Assembly: GCA_049305865.1 (NCBI GenBank)
Contig: JBAQPP010000015.1
Span: 1-10,272 of the forward strand
Length of the DNA: 10,272 bases
Source of the DNA: UBA6263 sp049305865
GTDB lineage: Bacteria > Patescibacteriota > Gracilibacteria > Absconditabacterales > Absconditicoccaceae
Reading direction: 5' to 3'
Under the pieces are notes generated by a model, which did not search any database, was not told where the DNA came from, and saw only the letters and a list, made by a program, of their open reading frames with translations. Of the stretch, positions 7,940-10,272 are shown in pieces. The position numbers and the translations under genes were made by a program. The stretch's first letter is position 1. Every line of letters starts with the position of its first letter.

Positions 7940-8878
7940 ATGTTTACACATTTACACTGACATAGTAGTTTTTCTTTTCTGGAAGCTATAGGCAAGCCCA
8001 AACATATTATTGCAAAAGTAAAATCTTTGGAAATGACGGCTATAGCTATAACTGACTATAACTGAATGTATGGAGCTGTTAATTTTTATCTATGAGCAGG
8101 CGATGAGGGTATAAAACCTATAATTTGATCTGAACTATGATTTGTGCTTGATATAAATTCTGTAAGCAATCCCAAAACAATATGAAATATTGTACTCTTG
8201 GCGAAAAATGATATCGGCTATCATAGCTTGATGGAGCTTGTTTCTTTTGCTAATCAGCAATGAATAAAATTTAAACCCAAAATAGATACATCTATACTAA
8301 AAGAAAAGTCCCAGTGAATTATAGCTATTATAGGATGAGAAGAATCTTGGCTCGGAAAGATGATTGTAAACTGAGAATCAGAAGATAAAATAATAGAAAT
8401 CATAAATATGATAAAAGATATTTTATGAAATAATAATGTGTTTCTGGAAATGACAGCTCAGAATGAAAGCTTGATAAACAATGTAAAAAAAATCAATAAT
8501 CAGATTTTATTTTATAGTAAAAAGACAGATACTGACTGTGTCGTAGATAATAATTATTTTTACCCAGGTAAAGACGAAAAAGAAGCTTGGGAAATGGCAC
8601 TAGCAATCAAAGATGGGTATAAAATGTATGATGAAATTAGAAGGAAACCAAAATGAGAATATCATATAATGAACGAAGATGAAATCGTTAATATAATGAC
8701 GTGAAATGGATATGAAGATAAACAGATAAATGAATGGATAGAAAATAATAATAAAATAGCCGAATCTATAGATGTAAAAATCCAGTTATGACAGTATCTT
8801 TTCCCAAATTATGAAAATCCAGAAGATGTAAAAGAATTATATGAGGAAAATAAGGATAAATTGGTAGTAGAAGAATAA
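7940..8878 (+). CDS. Stand-alone PHP domain of the DNA polymerase III alpha (DnaE) type
   Basis: With TGA = Gly, ATG 7940 to TAA 8876-8878 gives 312 residues; an in-frame TAA at 7907-7909 rules out a much earlier start. It matches the N-terminal PHP domain of bacterial DnaE: FTHLHGHSSFSFLEAIGKP (2-20), TDYNGMYGAVNFY (38-50), IKPIIGSELGF (58-68), IVLLAKNDIGYHSLMELVS (84-102), KDGYKMYDEIRR (224-235), and a tail equivalent to the 'LGxxxLPxFxxPxG' link of DnaE (LGQYLFPNYENPEDVKELY, 283-301). The full alpha subunit is about 1,100 residues; fingers, palm and beta-clamp motifs are absent. Motif I (HLHGH) is intact, but the usual TDHGN has become TDYNG (His to Tyr at 40) and the usual NDxHY has become NNYFY (204-208), so metal binding and nuclease activity are probably impaired. 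It may be half of a split alpha subunit, a paralogue, or an accessory replication or repair factor. Confidence 0.88.
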
Positions 8879-8889
8879 GATATCTTATT
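8874..8889. repeat. 16-bp perfect palindrome over the PHP stop codon
   Basis: AATAAGATATCTTATT is a perfect palindrome that includes the TAA of the PHP gene. It could fold as a short hairpin in the 44-bp gap between two convergent genes and may help to end transcription. A second, imperfect stem (TTATTCTAG with CTAATAA, 8887-8911) follows. Both are AT-rich with no clear T-tract, so neither is a convincing intrinsic terminator. Confidence 0.3.
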
Positions 8890-8922
8890 ATTCTAGTTAT
8901 TGATCTAATAAATTATATAATC

Positions 8923-10272
8923 TTAATCAAGTTTGACATATTGACCGTTTTCTCACTCTATAAGATTAATTACGTCTTTTTGTTCTATTTTCTCTGGTTC
9001 CTTGACTGGAGAGATATCTATATTTTCTTGTCAAGATGCATCTGATTTTGTAGCAATTTTATATATTAAAGTTCATCATCATATAGTAACCAATAGTGCT
9101 CAAGTAGCAGCTATTCAAGGATTTTCTTTAATCCAATATAATAGAGATGGTCTATTAATAGGAATTATTTTGGTTTCTACTAATGATTTTCAAGTTCATG
9201 ATTCAATGTATTTATTTCTAAGTTTATTATAATTTGCTCTTATATTATTTCATGCTGCATTGTCTGGTAAGATTCAAGCATTTCACTTTATAGATGTAAC
9301 AACTTTTCAATCTTCTATATATTTCCATTCTCATTTTCTAGAAGCATTTTGTGTTGTATTGGGTTCATATATAAGTTTGTAATTTTTACCATTTATAGTT
9401 ATTCATTTATCTGACATTATTTGAGCATCAAAATCATCTGCTAATTCTTGAACTTTATTTTGTTTATCGATCAAATCTTTATTCTCTTTTGCTTTGATTT
9501 CTTCTTTAGTTAATTCTTTTTTAACTGGTTCTTTTGTGTTTTCTTTAGGTTGGGGCTCAGATTTTTTTGTTACAGGCGCTTCTTGGACACCCAAAGATTG
9601 ATTCATAAATTTATTTCTTTCTAAAATTAACTTATCCAATTCTGCCTGCTTAAATTTAATATCTTGTTCTCTAGCGAATACATTGTCTTTTAATTTTCTT
9701 TCTAAATCAGGTTTTCATCATTTATCAGAAATATTTTTAAGTGCAAGTTTTGCATTATTTAATTCATTTTTTTGTCATACTATTTCTGATTGTAGAGATG
9801 AGATATTATCATTCATTTTTTTTATCTCTGCAGTTGTACTGGTTTTGTTTTCTGTTTTAGTTTCTGGTTTGGTTGGTTCAGCTTCTTTTTTTACATTATT
9901 TTCTGTTGATTGTTTTGTATTTTCAATTTCAGATGAATTTTTGGCTGTTTGCTCAGCTAATTTTGAATCTATTTCATTCGCTCTAGTACGATTTTTTGTT
10001 ATTTCATCTTGTAATCTAGTTTGTTCTGGTTTTGTCTTTGCATTTATATGTTCTTGATATAATCTTTTATAATCTGCTTCTAATTTTGCTCTTTCGGTGT
10101 TTAAATCAGTTTTTCATTCTGTTAATTGTTTTTGTTCTTTAGCTGCCGTTATTTGTTTCTGTTCTTTTGCTGCTGTTAATTGTTTGGGATTTTCTTTTTG
10201 AATTTCTGGTTTAAGTGTTTTTTTGTTTTTTGATAGTTTTAATTTACCTACTTCTCATGCTCATCTAAATAT
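8923..10272 (-). CDS. Lys/Glu/Gln-rich coiled-coil protein with C-terminal membrane segment (5' partial)
   Basis: The frame is open from the right edge to TAA at 8923-8925, giving 449 residues with TGA = Gly. The N-terminus is outside the window. The first 300 or so visible residues are highly charged and low in complexity, with heptad-like spacing (KLEADYKRLYQEH, RLQDEITKN, IKKMNDNISSLQSEI, QELADDFDAQI) broken by Pro/Thr/Glu-rich linkers (KKEAEPTKPETKTENKT, KKSEPQPKENTKEP). A more globular stretch follows (INGKNYKLIYEP, then GEWKYIEDGKVV), then one hydrophobic segment (PGIAATGALLVTIGGGTLIY) and an acidic tail ending in GQYVKLD. It resembles surface or structural proteins with a long coiled stalk anchored by one helix. 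I do not recognise a family. It converges on the PHP gene with a 44-bp gap. Confidence 0.8.
10126..10179 (-). repeat. 27-bp tandem repeat encoding (L/I)TAAKEQKQ twice
   Basis: Two adjacent 27-bp units (10153-10179, then 10126-10152) in the coiled-coil gene encode LTAAKEQKQ and ITAAKEQKQ, followed by a decayed third start, LTEGK. The DNA copies differ at a few third positions (CAG/CAA, GCA/GCT, ACA/ACG), so the duplication is not very recent. Such repeats allow length variation in coiled-coil stalks. Confidence 0.6.

Noticed and set aside
8438..8656. Independent 72-codon plus-strand gene
   Set aside because: It is an internal fragment of the PHP gene between two TGA glycine codons.
9002..9232. 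76-codon plus-strand open frame
   Set aside because: Antisense to the C-terminal part of the coiled-coil/membrane protein; its hydrophobicity mirrors the opposite strand.
9683..10057. 124-codon plus-strand open frame rich in Phe and Ser
   Set aside because: The Phe/Ser/Val composition is the expected antisense of Lys/Glu/Asn-rich coiled-coil codons on the minus strand.
1..10272. CRISPR array, insertion sequence, tRNA or rRNA
   Set aside because: I saw no regularly spaced repeats, terminal inverted repeats with a transposase, cloverleaf-like tRNA sequence or rRNA core motifs on either strand; nearly all the DNA is accounted for by protein genes.

Overview
The window comes from a low-GC bacterium that reads UGA as glycine (genetic code 25), so most likely Candidatus Gracilibacteria or Absconditabacteria (SR1) of the Patescibacteria/CPR. 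Read with the standard code, almost every gene falls apart into fragments. Read with TGA = Gly, each becomes one long uninterrupted frame, and TGA falls on invariant glycines of well-known families (for example the GNxSxGDYF and GMGxER motifs of alanyl-tRNA synthetase). All coordinates below use this reading. Every gene ends in TAA or TAG.

Layout. 1-243 (+) is the C-terminal end of a membrane protein. It converges on alaS (1830-250, -), an alanyl-tRNA synthetase of only 526 residues that stops at the beginning of the editing domain. Next on the minus strand is an unrecognised 229-residue protein (2637-1948) with its own sigma70-like promoter and nearby repeats. A clear intrinsic terminator (2731-2757) separates it from a three-gene minus-strand cluster, read from right to left. 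First is a secreted cell-wall enzyme that fuses a PGRP/amidase_2 domain to a SpoIID/LytB-like domain (7802-5781). Second, 15 bp later, is a WecG/TagA/CpsF glycosyltransferase (5765-4935). Third is a 680-residue membrane protein with a degenerate PP2C-like cytoplasmic domain and a large external domain (4821-2779).

Divergent from the amidase, on the plus strand (7940-8878), is a free-standing 312-residue protein corresponding to the N-terminal PHP domain of DNA polymerase III alpha, without the polymerase. It converges on a Lys/Glu/Gln-rich coiled-coil protein with one membrane segment near its C-terminus (10272-8923, -), which runs off the right edge.

Biological reading. The three-gene cluster looks like a cell-envelope unit: peptidoglycan cleavage, surface-glycan synthesis and a membrane-spanning, possibly sensory or scaffold protein. 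alaS and the PHP protein are both informational proteins reduced to their N-terminal portions. None of the six visible starts has a convincing Shine-Dalgarno sequence. I see no rRNA, tRNA, CRISPR array, insertion sequence or prophage gene.
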